Origin: Bacteroidia bacterium
Lineage (GTDB): Bacteria > Bacteroidota > Bacteroidia > Flavobacteriales > Flavobacteriaceae
NCBI GenBank assembly: GCA_030430535.1
Contig: JAUIKY010000006.1
Coordinates: forward strand, 1 to 64,000
Direction of reading: 5' to 3'
DNA length: 64,000 nucleotides
This document shows, piece after piece, positions 32,404-41,449 of the stretch; position 1 is the stretch's first letter, and each line of letters opens with the position of its first letter. A program made the position numbers and the translations under genes. Under the pieces are notes generated by a model. The model did not search any database and was not told where the DNA came from. It saw only the letters and a program-made list of their open reading frames with translations.

Positions 32404-33327
32404 TTATTCCTCTTTTTTCTTTTTGGCATTTTTCATGGCCTCGCCAATTTGGTTACTGGCAGTAAAACTCGCTACCATATCATTCAGCATGTTACTGCCC
32501 GCCTGTGGCGCGTTGGGCAACAAAATAAGGTTGCTATTGGTTTCTTCACCTAACGATTGCAATGTATCGTAGTGTTGTGTCACAACAATAAGCGCAGAAG
32601 CTTCTTGGCTGTTAATTCCAACGCGGTTCAACACTTCAACGGACTCTTCTAAACCTCTTGCAATCTCGCGACGTTGGTCGGCAATACCCTGACCTTGCAA
32701 ACGCTTGCTTTCTGCTTCAGCTTTGGCCTTTTCAACAATTAATATACGTTGGGCGTCACCTTCGAACTGTGCGGCTATTTTTTCACGCTCTGAGGCATTA
32801 ATACGGTTCATGGCAGCCTTTACCTGTGGATCGGGATCAATGTCGGTTACAAGCGTTTTAATGATGTCGAAACCATAATCGAGCATGGCATCATTCAATT
32901 CCGCTTTTACAGCCAGTGCGATATCGTCTTTTTTAACAAACACATCATCCAACTTCATTTTGGGCACTTCGGCTCGCACCACATCAAATACGTAACTGGT
33001 AATTTGGTCGTGCGGATAATCTAATTTATAAAAGGCATCGTACACCTTTTGGCTCAGCACACGGTATTGAACGGATACTTTCAGTCGTACAAATACATCA
33101 TCCAATGTTTTGGTTTCAACGATAACATCCAATTGTTGGATTTTTAAACTTAATCGTCCAGCGACTTTATCAATTAAAGGAATTTTTAGTTGAAGTCCCG
33201 ACTGGCGGATACTATGGAATTTTCCAAAACGTTCAATAATGGCGGCAGTTTGCTGCTTCACGATAAAAAAGGAGGCAAATAAAATAACCAGGCCAAGAAT
33301 AATAAAGGGAAGATAAAAGAAGCTCAT
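32404..33327 (-). CDS. SPFH/Band 7 domain protein (paraslipin-like)
   Basis: A 307-residue membrane-anchored SPFH protein. One N-terminal hydrophobic helix (LPFIILGLVILFASFFIV) is followed by the Band 7 domain (QQTAAIIERFGKFHSIRQSG, LDDVFVRLKVSVQYRV, TLVTDIDPDPQVKAAMNRI) and a long Ala/Glu-rich coiled coil (KAKAEAESKRLQGQGIADQRREIARG). The tail is polar with a poly-Lys/Glu end. Such proteins form large ring-like oligomers that organise membrane domains or protease complexes. No NfeD partner is adjacent. It has its own divergent promoter region shared with the next gene. Confidence 0.92.
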   Translation of the reverse strand: MSFFYLPFIILGLVILFASFFIVKQQTAAIIERFGKFHSIRQSGLQLKIPLIDKVAGRLSLKIQQLDVIVETKTLDDVFVRLKVSVQYRVLSQKVYDAFYKLDYPHDQITSYVFDVVRAEVPKMKLDDVFVKKDDIALAVKAELNDAMLDYGFDIIKTLVTDIDPDPQVKAAMNRINASEREKIAAQFEGDAQRILIVEKAKAEAESKRLQGQGIADQRREIARGLEESVEVLNRVGINSQEASALIVVTQHYDTLQSLGEETNSNLILLPNAPQAGSNMLNDMVASFTASNQIGEAMKNAKKKKEE

Positions 33328-33362
33328 AATGTTTAGTTAAAAGGTTTAAGAAAATTAAGATA

Positions 33363-33370
33363 CAAAAATA
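33363..33370 (-). promoter_or_regulatory. Candidate -7 element (minus strand)
   Basis: On the minus strand it reads TATTTTTG, matching TAnnTTTG, 36 bases upstream of the SPFH start codon. It lies three bases from the oppositely directed element of the next gene. Confidence 0.4.
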
Positions 33371-33373
33371 TGC

Positions 33374-33381
33374 TATATTTG
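33374..33381 (+). promoter_or_regulatory. Candidate -7 element TATATTTG
   Basis: It matches TAnnTTTG, 19 bases before the ATG of the beta-barrel gene, implying a very short leader. It is back-to-back with the SPFH promoter element. Confidence 0.5.
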
Positions 33382-33400
33382 GTCGCTTAGAGGCTTACAA

Positions 33401-34084
33401 ATGAAACAAATCCGACTTTTCCTATTAGTAGCTGTGGCACTATGTTTTGTTACAAATAATTTTGCACAAAGGGGCAATTACCCCATAACCAATGGTTTTA
33501 ACATTACCGGAGGAATAGCCAAATTCGATATTCTTACCAATAATTTTGAAACCAAAGCGTCCAATGGATTTGTTGGTGGCTTTATGGCGAATGTTGACAT
33601 TCCGTTGCGATGGTACAATATGAGTTACGGTTTGCAATTTTCGGAAAGTCACATCGAGATTTCAGGCCGCCCGACTATGGTAAGCACCGAAAATGAATAT
33701 ATCGATTATAAATTGTTTGCCGTTCAGTTGGCGATGCTCATGCATATAAAAGTAATTCCCAACCATTTTACCATTGATGTTGGCCCCATGATACAGTACA
33801 ACAGTAAATTGGAATTTGACGACAAAAACCAAGAAGGCTATTACATAAATAACTACACTAATTTATCGGCCGAGGATATCACCAATATTTCGCAGTTTCA
33901 TTTTAATGGCGCTGTTGGTGCTTCGGCAGGCATTAAAAATTTCAAGTTAAAAGCCCAATATATTTACGGCTTTACCAATATCCTTAAAAAACTGGAAAAA
34001 CAGGATTTGGATACGAGTGGGGGAGATGCCCGTTTTAAAGGGAACCAAAGTATGTTGGTTCTTGGGGCTACGGTGTCGTTTTAG
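33401..34084 (+). CDS. Outer-membrane beta-barrel protein
   Basis: A 227-residue exported protein. A signal peptide ends near NNFAQ. The mature part has alternating hydrophobic/polar strands with Gly and aromatic residues (GFNITGGIAKFDIL, FVGGFMANVDIPLRWYNMSYGLQFS, FTIDVGPMIQYNSKLEF, FNGAVGASAGIKNFKLKAQYIYG) and ends in SMLVLGATVSF, with a C-terminal Phe, as expected of a small outer-membrane barrel of about eight to ten strands. The family is a general porin-like or OMP_b-brl group. Function unknown. It is monocistronic. Confidence 0.85.
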   Translation: MKQIRLFLLVAVALCFVTNNFAQRGNYPITNGFNITGGIAKFDILTNNFETKASNGFVGGFMANVDIPLRWYNMSYGLQFSESHIEISGRPTMVSTENEYIDYKLFAVQLAMLMHIKVIPNHFTIDVGPMIQYNSKLEFDDKNQEGYYINNYTNLSAEDITNISQFHFNGAVGASAGIKNFKLKAQYIYGFTNILKKLEKQDLDTSGGDARFKGNQSMLVLGATVSF

Positions 34085-34165
34085 GTTCGTTTAAAGTGTT
34101 TGTATATGGTTTGTTGCGTGGTTAAACGTCTAAGTTAGCAATTCCTTAAATTAACTAAAAATTAA

Positions 34166-35038
34166 TCAGAAATACTTTTTCCGAAAATCCAAAGGCGTCA
34201 TACCTGTTTTTAATTTGAAAAACCTTGAAAAATAGGCATAGTCCGAGAATTCTAGTGTATATGCGATATTGGCCAAATGGTCTTGCGAATGTACAATCAA
34301 TCTTTTTGCCTCTAGTATTATCCTTTCAGAAATTAATTGACTTGTCGTTTTATTTAGTGTTTTGTTTACTACTCTATTCAGATGCTTGGTGGTTATATTT
34401 AATTTATCAGCATAAAATTTAGGGAATTTTTGACTATAAAAATGGGTGTTTATTAAATTCTCTAAAGCTTCAAGTATTTTAGAATGGTTTGGAGAATTAA
34501 GCTTTTCTAAATTGATATCAACTGTATATGCCCTTGTTAATTCTATATAAATGTTGTTTAATGAATTTACTATTTTAAACTCTCTTAAAAGATTGGTTTG
34601 TAAATATTCAGTATAAGCTTCCTGAAACTTAAGATTTATTTCATGAAGCTTTTTTGGAGCTAATTCTAAAACAGGAGGATTCTGATTGGAATAAAAAAAA
34701 GGAAATGAATGGAGTTTATGTTCTAAAAATTTTAATTCATAGAATTCTTGAGAATGAAAAAAGATAAATCCTTGAGGCTGTGTTTCAAATTTCCAAAAAT
34801 GTGTTTGTCCTGGTTTTAAAAAAAATACCTTGCCAGGATTTATACTATAAGAATTAAAATCAATTTCATGTGTACCTGTACCTTCAGTAAATAGTACACA
34901 TAGATAGAAATTATGACTATGTGGTTTGTTAATTATATCCTTATTACGCTGTATATGATTCGAAAAAGAATTTATATACACATCGTTGAGTGGTGCGGAT
35001 TCTTTAAATTGATTAATGTTTAGAACTGGTGTTTTCAT
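34166..35038 (-). CDS. AraC family transcriptional regulator
   Basis: A 290-residue regulator. The N-terminal cupin-like sensing domain shows the usual GTHEIDFNSYSINPGKVFFL and KPGQTHFW blocks; the C-terminal double helix-turn-helix reads LNITTKHLNRVVNKTLNKTT and HLANIAYTLEFSDYAYFSRFFKLKTGMTPLDFRK in overlapping parts. The ligand is unknown. It is divergent from the DUF983 gene. Its base composition is AT-rich compared with its neighbours. Confidence 0.92.
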   Translation of the reverse strand: MKTPVLNINQFKESAPLNDVYINSFSNHIQRNKDIINKPHSHNFYLCVLFTEGTGTHEIDFNSYSINPGKVFFLKPGQTHFWKFETQPQGFIFFHSQEFYELKFLEHKLHSFPFFYSNQNPPVLELAPKKLHEINLKFQEAYTEYLQTNLLREFKIVNSLNNIYIELTRAYTVDINLEKLNSPNHSKILEALENLINTHFYSQKFPKFYADKLNITTKHLNRVVNKTLNKTTSQLISERIILEAKRLIVHSQDHLANIAYTLEFSDYAYFSRFFKLKTGMTPLDFRKKYF

Positions 35039-35103
35039 ACTGAATGTCCTAAAAGTACAAAAAATGGAGAATATTTTATAAGACTAAAAATTATTTACAG
35101 TCT

Positions 35104-35111
35104 TAATTTTG
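35104..35111 (+). promoter_or_regulatory. Candidate -7 element TAATTTTG
   Basis: It matches TAnnTTTG, 19 bases before the DUF983 start. The overlapping 13-base string TTTTGTAGTATAA is identical to that upstream of the small secreted protein at 31700. Confidence 0.5.
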
Positions 35112-35130
35112 TAGTATAAAATATTTTGTA

Positions 35131-35475
35131 ATGAGTAAAGTTGTTGATGCATTGAATTGTAAGTGTCCGAATTGTAAAAAAGGAAAGATTTTTATGAATG
35201 GAGGGAACATATTATTATTGAATATTCCGAAAATGAACGATAGATGTCCAGAGTGCAATTATAAATTTGAAAGGGAAACTGGTTTCTTTTTCGGGGCTAT
35301 GTTTGTGAGTTATGCGCTAGCTGCGGCTCAAATGATAGCAAGTCTTGTGGTGTTTTGGTATTTTATTGATTTGTCACCTTTGAGAGTTTTTGCCATTATT
35401 GGTGTGACAGCATTTCTATTAAGTACTATCAATTTTAAATTGTCAAGGTCTATTTGGATATATTTGTTTTATTAA
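35131..35475 (+). CDS. DUF983 family membrane protein
   Basis: A 114-residue protein with an N-terminal zinc-ribbon-like part, CKCPNCKKGKIF and CPECNYKFE (two CxxC pairs), and two or three hydrophobic segments (FFFGAMFVSYALAAAQMIASL, FAIIGVTAFLLSTINF). This is the DUF983 arrangement, an inner-membrane family of unknown function. It is transcribed alone and followed by a hairpin terminator. Confidence 0.85.
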   Translation: MSKVVDALNCKCPNCKKGKIFMNGGNILLLNIPKMNDRCPECNYKFERETGFFFGAMFVSYALAAAQMIASLVVFWYFIDLSPLRVFAIIGVTAFLLSTINFKLSRSIWIYLFY

Positions 35476-35529
35476 ATATAACTTTGAAGGTAGCTGAAAT
35501 TATTTATAAATTCTATTTTATGAAAACAA

Positions 35530-35572
35530 AAAGCCCTTAAAAACGGACTAGTAAATCCATTTCAAGGGCTTT
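35530..35572. terminator. Hairpin between convergent DUF983 and gltX genes
   Basis: Arms AAAGCCCTT (35530-35538) and AAGGGCTTT (35564-35572), flanked by A- and T-rich DNA, form a stem with a 25-base loop. It probably ends transcripts from both sides. Confidence 0.65.
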
Positions 35573-35596
35573 AATATTTTAAATTAAGCTTGTTAT

Positions 35597-37198
35597 TTAC
35601 AACACCTTTATAACGTTATCAATACGCTTAACCGTTTCATTTTTTCCGATCATAAACATAATATCGAACACATCGGGGCCTTGTAAAGCGCCTACTAAGG
35701 CCAAACGTAGGGGCATCATCACTTTACCAAAACCAATATCGTTGCTGGTAATCCAGCCTTTTATGTCTTTTTGCAAAGCGGTAACGGTAAAATCATCAAT
35801 ATGTAAAATGAGGTCTTTTACTTTTTTGAGTATTTCGGCTGTGTCGTCCTTAAAAGCCTTTTTGGATGCTTTTTCGTCGTAGGCTGTTGGTGCTGTGAAA
35901 AAGAAGTGGCCCAAGTCCCAAAAATCATGAACAAAAGTGGCGCGTTCTTTTATTAGACCGATTACCAAGGAAATATACTCGATATCTATGTCATTACGAG
36001 GAGCTTGCGACGTGGTAATCTCTTCGTTTGGGTGAGATTGCTTCGTTTCACTCGCAATGACGTTTAAATTTTCGTCCACAATTGGCTTAAACTGTTCTGC
36101 TAAGATAGCGTCGTTTTGCTCTTGCATATAATGGTGGTTAAACCATTTGGTTTTATCGGGATCGAAACGGGCGCCCGATTTGTTCACTTTATTTAAATCG
36201 AAGGCGGCAATCAATTCATCCATAGAGAATATTTCCTGTTCGGTGCCTGGATTCCAGCCTAGAAAAGCCAAAAAGTTAACCATGGCTTCAGGGAAATAAC
36301 CGTCTTCTTTGTAACCTCTGGATACCTCGTTGGTTTTGGGGTCGGTCCATTCCAATGGAAATACCGGAAAGCCCATTTTATCGCCATCGCGCTTGCTCAG
36401 TTTTCCTTTTCCGGTGGGTTTTAAAATAAGTGGTAAATGTGCAAATTCGGGAGCTTCCCAGCCAAAGGCCTCATACAACTGATAATGCAAAGCCAATGAG
36501 GGCAACCATTCTTCGCCACGAATTACGTGGGTGATTTCCATTAAATGGTCGTCCACAATATTTGCTAGGTGATAGGTAGGCATGCCGTCGCTTTTAAACA
36601 AAACTTTATCATCAAGAATATTGGTATCGATTTTTATATCACCACGGATGATGTCTTTTAGATGTAAAGTTTGGTTTTGCGGACTTTTAAAACGAATTAC
36701 GTAATCTTCACCAGCATCAATTTTGGCTTGTGTCTCTTCTGTGCTAAGCGATAACGAATTTTTCAATTTTAAGCGGTTGTGCCAATTGTAAATAAAGGTT
36801 TTGCCTTTGGCTTCGTGGTCTTTTCTGTGGAAATCCAACTCTTCCGCGGTATCAAAAGCGTAATAAGCGTTGCCCGATGCAATAAGCATATCGGCATATT
36901 TTTTATAAAGTGTTTTGCGTTCGCTTTGTCGGTACGGGCCATAATTGCCGGTACTGGTGCTAAGGGTGGCTTCGGTCGGTCCTTCGTCAAAAGGCATCCC
37001 GCACCAATTTAGGGCATCGATAATGTACTGTTCGGCGCCTTCAACGTAACGGGTTTGGTCGGTATCTTCAATACGAAGCACAAAAGTGCCTTTGTGTTTT
37101 TTAGCAAATAAATAATTGAAAAGTGCGGTACGAACACCGCCAATATGTAGTGGTCCGGTTGGGCTGGGTGCAAAACGCACACGAACGTTTTTGGTCAT
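35597..37198 (-). CDS. gltX: Glutamyl-tRNA synthetase with in-frame repeat insert
   Basis: GluRS charges tRNA-Glu. The ATG at 37198 starts MTKNVRVRFAPSPTGPLHIGG, containing the HIGH-type motif; the upstream in-frame ATG at 37225 only adds MYLCTNLKN. The KMSKS-type motif is KLSKRDGDKMG, and EWLPSLALHYQLYEAFGW is a family block. The anticodon-binding half includes FVHDFWDLGHFFFTAP. The odd part is VIASETKQSHPNEEITTS and QAPRNDID, encoded by a 72-base dispersed repeat (36061-35990). It falls between EQFKPIVDEN and IEYISLVIGLIKERATF, in a linker of the helical domain, and keeps the frame. The enzyme is essential, so the insert must be tolerated. Confidence 0.96.
   Translation of the reverse strand: MTKNVRVRFAPSPTGPLHIGGVRTALFNYLFAKKHKGTFVLRIEDTDQTRYVEGAEQYIIDALNWCGMPFDEGPTEATLSTSTGNYGPYRQSERKTLYKKYADMLIASGNAYYAFDTAEELDFHRKDHEAKGKTFIYNWHNRLKLKNSLSLSTEETQAKIDAGEDYVIRFKSPQNQTLHLKDIIRGDIKIDTNILDDKVLFKSDGMPTYHLANIVDDHLMEITHVIRGEEWLPSLALHYQLYEAFGWEAPEFAHLPLILKPTGKGKLSKRDGDKMGFPVFPLEWTDPKTNEVSRGYKEDGYFPEAMVNFLAFLGWNPGTEQEIFSMDELIAAFDLNKVNKSGARFDPDKTKWFNHHYMQEQNDAILAEQFKPIVDENLNVIASETKQSHPNEEITTSQAPRNDIDIEYISLVIGLIKERATFVHDFWDLGHFFFTAPTAYDEKASKKAFKDDTAEILKKVKDLILHIDDFTVTALQKDIKGWITSNDIGFGKVMMPLRLALVGALQGPDVFDIMFMIGKNETVKRIDNVIKVL
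35990..36061. repeat. Dispersed repeat inserted in frame in gltX
   Basis: The ends GTCATTACGAG and CTCGCAATGAC are inverted copies with one mismatch. Internal GGTAATCTC and GAGATTGCTTC are also complementary in part. The length is 72 bases (24 codons). The same family is seen in non-coding DNA at 3470 and 29153-29264. Confidence 0.85.
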
Positions 37199-37239
37199 GT
37201 TTTTTAAGTTTGTGCAAAGATACAATCAAAATTCTTTAA

Positions 37240-37393
37240 GACACTAATTTCACTAATTAACACTAATTTTTTCATTTAAAGGTTCTGTAGCAATTACGAA
37301 ACACATTAGTGAAAATTAGTGCCATTCGTGTCCAATAAGAGACAACAAGATAAAGACACTAATTTCACCAATTAACACTAATCTTTTCATTTT
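37240..37393. repeat. ACACTAATTTCAC direct and inverted repeats
   Basis: Two near-identical copies of about 38 bases start at 37240 and 37355 (GACACTAATTTCAC, then AATTAACACTAAT and TTTTCATTT), 115 bases apart. Between them ATTAGTGAAAATTAGTG is an inverted version. The gap 37199-37544 between divergent gltX and the DUF4175 gene holds these repeats and no gene. Confidence 0.75.
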
Positions 37394-37544
37394 AAAACCA
37401 TAAAATAATTATGTGATGCATTTGTGAATATTCGTGTAATTTGTGTCTAAATATGCTGAGCATCTACATTAAATTAACATGATGTTAAGCGAACAATAGC
37501 ACATAAAGTTGTAGTTTAGTAAATTAGCATGAATTTTATAGGTA

Positions 37545-40500
37545 ATGAGCCATTTTAAAACAATACAGAACAAACTAGAGGCCTTTACAAAGCGATTTTA
37601 TACCAATGAATTGCTTAAGGGTGCCATTTTGTTTTTTGCTATAGGACTGCTGTATTTATTGTTTACGTTGTTTATTGAGCACGTTTTATGGCTCAATACC
37701 ACAGCGAGAACGGTGTTGTTTTGGATGTTTGTAGCCGTAGAGCTGGGATTACTCATAAAATTCATTTTTATTCCTTTGGCAAAACTGTTCAAGCTTCAAA
37801 AGGGAATTGACTACCAGGCCGCATCAAAAATTATTGGGAAACATTTTCCGGAGGTGAACGATAAATTGTTGAACGTCCTTCAGCTTCATCAAAGCCACCA
37901 GCAATCCGAATTGCTATTGGCCAGTATCGAACAGAAATCGATGGAGTTAACCCCTATACCATTTAAGTTGGCGGTTAATTTTAAAAAAAACTTGGGGTAC
38001 TTAAAATATGCCGCTATTCCCGTGGTTATTTTGTTACTTACTTTCGTTTCGGGAAATTTCAATTGGTTTAGCGATAGTTACCAACGCGTGGTGCACTACA
38101 AAACAGCTTACGAACCACCCGCACCGTTTCAATTTTTTGTGGTCAACGACCATTTAAATGCTATTGAAAACAAAGACTTTAAACTTATTGTTAAAACAGC
38201 AGGAGAAGTAGTGCCAGATAATGCCCAAATTAATTATAACAACGAAACCTATTTTTTGCAACAGAAAGCGCCGGGAGAATTTGAATATGTGTTTTCACAA
38301 TTGGGTCAACCTGTAACGTTTCAGCTTTCGGCAAATGCGGTGACTTCAAAACCGTACACGGTGCATCTGGTTGAAACGCCTTCTTTGTTAGATTTTAAAA
38401 TGATTTTGGACTATCCCAATTATACCAAAAAGGCAGATGAAACGCTAAACAGTACGGGTAATGCCGTTGTTCCCGAAGGCACCAAAATAACATGGAAATT
38501 ACAGACCAAATCGACCGATGAAGTCTTTCTGTTTTCTAAAGACACGATGCTTTTTAAGTCTGAAAAACCGAACCGTTTTGAGGCTTCAAAACAGGTGTTC
38601 AGTAATTTCGATTATTCCTTAAGTACGAGCAATAAGCATTTAGAACATTACGAAAATTTAGGTTTTAGTATTGATGTGGTGAAAGATCAATATCCGGAAA
38701 TCAATGTGGAAATGAAACAGGATAGCTTAGATATGCAAACTTTGTATTTTAAAGGGCAGGTGAGTGACGATTATGGTTTCAGCAAACTGCAATTGGTGTA
38801 TTATCCCATCAATGACGAAAGTAACAAACAGGAAGTCGTTATTCCGGTTTCAAACTCCAATATTTCCGAATTCATTTCAGCCTTTCCCAACGAACTCAAT
38901 ATTGAAGCTGGGGTAGCTTACGAAATATATTTTCAAGTGTTCGATAATGATGCGGTTAACCGATTTAAGAGTGCTAAAAGCGCATCGTTCACGTATAGAA
39001 AGCGTACACAAAATGAGGAAGAGCAAAGGCGGTTAAAAGAGCAGGGGGAAACCATTCAGGATTTGAATAAATCTTTGGAAAAGTTTGACGAACAGGAAAA
39101 GGAATTGAATGAACTTACCAAAACACAAAAGGAAAAATCCAATTTAAACTTTAACGATAAAAAGAAGTTGGAGTCTTTCTTTAAGCGGCAAAAGCAGCAG
39201 GACGAAATGATGAAACATTTCAATCAAAAACTAAAGGACAATCTTGAGGAATTTCAAAAGGACAATAAACAAGAAGATGATTTTAAGGAAGCGCTGAAAG
39301 AGCGACTAAAGGAAAATGAAGAAAAGTTAAAAAAAGATGAGCGACTTTTAAAGGAAATTGAAAAACTTCAGGATAAAATAAGTCAAGAGGAATTAATTAA
39401 TAAATTGGATGACTTAGCGAAACAAAACAAAAACAAGAAACGAAGTTTAGAACAACTTTTAGAGTTGACCAAGCGTTTTTATGTTGAAAAAAAATTGGAA
39501 AAGCTACGTGATGATTTAGAAAAATTAGCTGATGAACAAGAGGAGTTATCCAATAAATCGCAGGAAGAAAATACCAAAGTAAAGCAAGAAGAATTAAATA
39601 AAAAGTTTGAGGAGTATACAAAAGAGATGGATGCCTTGGAAAAGGAAAGTCAAGAATTGAAAAAGCCCATCGACATCCCTCGTGATAAGTTAGATGAAAA
39701 TGAAGTAGAGACAGAGCAGCAAAAGGCTAGTGAAGAGTTGCAAAAATATAAAGAGCAACCATCATCGCAGTCCGAAGAAAATTCTGAAAAAAAGGAGTCC
39801 AATCAATCTTTACAAAAAGCAAAGGAAAGTCAAAAAAAGGCGGCCCAAAAAATGAAACAAATGAGTGAACAGATGCAGGGCGCCATGCAAGCTGGTGGCG
39901 GTGAACAAATGCAGGAAGATATGGAAACCCTCCGACAGATTCTAGATAATTTAGTGCTGTTTTCATTCGATCAAGAAGCACTTATGGATCAGTTTAAAGC
40001 CATAGAAAGCAGCCACAATAAATATGCATCGTATTTAGTAAAACAAAACGACTTAAAAGAGCATTTTGAGCATATTGATGATAGTTTGTTTGCGCTTTCT
40101 TTGAGGCAGCCTAAAATTTCCGAACAGGTTAACAAAGAGATTACCGACGTGTATTATAATATCGATAAGGCGATGACCTTGCTTGCAGAAAACCAATTGT
40201 ATCAAGGCGTTTCCAATCAGCAATTCGCTGTGACTTCCGCCAACAACTTGGCAGATGTGTTAAGCGATATTTTAGATAGTATGCAAGAAAGCTTAAGCAT
40301 GTCGGCCGGTAAAGGAGGTCAGGGAGATATGCAATTACCTGATATTATTATGAGCCAAGAACAGCTAAACCAAATGATGCAAGAGGGTATGAAAAAGGGT
40401 GAACAAGGACAGAAAAAGGAAGGAGAAGGTAAACAACAAGGTGAAGGCAATAAGGATGGAGAGCAAGAGGGTAAGGATGGTGATAAAGGAAAGAATGGGC

Positions 40501-40967
40501 AGAAAAAGGGCGACAATGGAAAACAAAGCGGCGAAGGTGAGGGCACGAATGAAGACATGAATGGGTTGCTTTACGAAATTTATCAGCAGCAACAGCAATT
40601 AAGACAGCAACTGGAGGACAAGCTAAAAAAAGAAGGCATAGGAGGTAATGGTGATGCCTTGGTTAGGAAAATGGAAAACATAGAATTAGATTTATTGAAC
40701 AAGGGTTTCACTAATCAAACGCTCCAAAAAATGATGGATTTAAAACATCAACTATTAAAAATGGAGAATGCTACCCATCAACAGGGCGAGGAAGAAAAGC
40801 GACAATCAGAGACTAATCAAAAGCGGTTTTCTGGAACAGTTAATAATCAAATTCCAACGGCCAAAGAATATTTCCAAACCACCGAAATATTAAACAAACA
40901 AGCTCTACCTTTGCAGCCAGTTTATAAGATAAAGGTTCAGAAATATTTCAAACAGCAAAATGATTAA
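37545..40967 (+). CDS. DUF4175 family membrane protein with long coiled coil
   Basis: A 1140-residue protein matching the large DUF4175-type proteins of Bacteroidota. Hydrophobic helices lie near the N-terminus (LKGAILFFAIGLLYLLFTLF, TVLFWMFVAVELGLLIKFIF) and at about 150-170 (YAAIPVVILLLTFVSG). A beta-rich region with SDDYGFSKLQLVYYPI follows, then a very long Lys/Glu coiled coil (about 495-770), a helical part, and a low-complexity Gly/Lys/Gln/Glu stretch (about 940-1010, with GEGKQQGEGNKDGEQEGKDG). It ends in a Gln-rich helix. The stop overlaps the ybeY start by eight bases. Function unknown; it is probably an envelope scaffold. Confidence 0.82.
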   Translation: MSHFKTIQNKLEAFTKRFYTNELLKGAILFFAIGLLYLLFTLFIEHVLWLNTTARTVLFWMFVAVELGLLIKFIFIPLAKLFKLQKGIDYQAASKIIGKHFPEVNDKLLNVLQLHQSHQQSELLLASIEQKSMELTPIPFKLAVNFKKNLGYLKYAAIPVVILLLTFVSGNFNWFSDSYQRVVHYKTAYEPPAPFQFFVVNDHLNAIENKDFKLIVKTAGEVVPDNAQINYNNETYFLQQKAPGEFEYVFSQLGQPVTFQLSANAVTSKPYTVHLVETPSLLDFKMILDYPNYTKKADETLNSTGNAVVPEGTKITWKLQTKSTDEVFLFSKDTMLFKSEKPNRFEASKQVFSNFDYSLSTSNKHLEHYENLGFSIDVVKDQYPEINVEMKQDSLDMQTLYFKGQVSDDYGFSKLQLVYYPINDESNKQEVVIPVSNSNISEFISAFPNELNIEAGVAYEIYFQVFDNDAVNRFKSAKSASFTYRKRTQNEEEQRRLKEQGETIQDLNKSLEKFDEQEKELNELTKTQKEKSNLNFNDKKKLESFFKRQKQQDEMMKHFNQKLKDNLEEFQKDNKQEDDFKEALKERLKENEEKLKKDERLLKEIEKLQDKISQEELINKLDDLAKQNKNKKRSLEQLLELTKRFYVEKKLEKLRDDLEKLADEQEELSNKSQEENTKVKQEELNKKFEEYTKEMDALEKESQELKKPIDIPRDKLDENEVETEQQKASEELQKYKEQPSSQSEENSEKKESNQSLQKAKESQKKAAQKMKQMSEQMQGAMQAGGGEQMQEDMETLRQILDNLVLFSFDQEALMDQFKAIESSHNKYASYLVKQNDLKEHFEHIDDSLFALSLRQPKISEQVNKEITDVYYNIDKAMTLLAENQLYQGVSNQQFAVTSANNLADVLSDILDSMQESLSMSAGKGGQGDMQLPDIIMSQEQLNQMMQEGMKKGEQGQKKEGEGKQQGEGNKDGEQEGKDGDKGKNGQKKGDNGKQSGEGEGTNEDMNGLLYEIYQQQQQLRQQLEDKLKKEGIGGNGDALVRKMENIELDLLNKGFTNQTLQKMMDLKHQLLKMENATHQQGEEEKRQSETNQKRFSGTVNNQIPTAKEYFQTTEILNKQALPLQPVYKIKVQKYFKQQND

Positions 40968-41376
40968 TTTTAATTACGAAACCGATTTTAACCTAGATTC
41001 GGAAGAGCTCATTTCTAAATGGGTTTTAGAGGCCATTTCTAACGAAGGTTATAGGGTTGAAGAAATCAATTATGTGTTTTGTGACGATGATTATTTACAT
41101 AAATTGAATGTGGAATATCTTAATCACGACACATTAACCGATATTATAAGTTTTGATTATTCCGTAGGCAAAACCATTGCAGGTGATATTTTCATTTCGA
41201 TTGATCGCGTTAAAGATAATGCTAATGAGTTTAGTGTGACTTTTGACGAGGAATTAAAGCGGGTAATCATTCATGGTGTTCTTCATTATTGTGGCTACAA
41301 AGACAAGACTGATGAAGAAGCTAAATTGATGCGTAGCAAGGAAAATTTCTATCTATCCAGATTTAAAAAGAATTAA
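40960..41376 (+). CDS. ybeY: Endoribonuclease YbeY
   Basis: A 138-residue metal-dependent endoribonuclease for 16S rRNA 3'-end maturation and ribosome quality control. The central VEYLNHDTLTDIISFDY and GDIFISIDRVKDNA are typical, and the metal site is HGVLHYCGYKDKTDEE; the third His of the usual HGxLHxxGYDH motif is replaced by Lys-Asp, a common variation in this phylum as far as I recall. It overlaps the end of the DUF4175 gene, indicating translational coupling, and precedes mnmG by 73 bases. Confidence 0.93.
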   Translation: MINFNYETDFNLDSEELISKWVLEAISNEGYRVEEINYVFCDDDYLHKLNVEYLNHDTLTDIISFDYSVGKTIAGDIFISIDRVKDNANEFSVTFDEELKRVIIHGVLHYCGYKDKTDEEAKLMRSKENFYLSRFKKN

Positions 41377-41411
41377 TTTATAGGCTGTATATTTGCAAAC
41401 TTAAATTTGAT

Positions 41412-41427
41412 TGTTCCACGTGGAACA
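41412..41427. promoter_or_regulatory. parS-like palindrome upstream of mnmG
   Basis: TGTTCCACGTGGAACA is a perfect 16-base palindrome and fits the bacterial parS consensus TGTTnCACGTGnAACA bound by ParB. It lies 22 bases before the mnmG start codon. A second near-identical copy is found after the gene. Confidence 0.8.
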
Positions 41428-41449
41428 TCTCTAAATTAAATTCAAGATT

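Noticed and set aside
37240..37393. CRISPR-like array
   Set aside because: Only two direct copies plus an inverted one, irregular spacing and no cas genes.
39400..40600. Antisense frames opposite the DUF4175 coiled coil
   Set aside because: They arise from the skewed Lys/Glu/Gln codon content of the sense gene and are low-complexity (Pro/Ser/Cys/Phe-rich).
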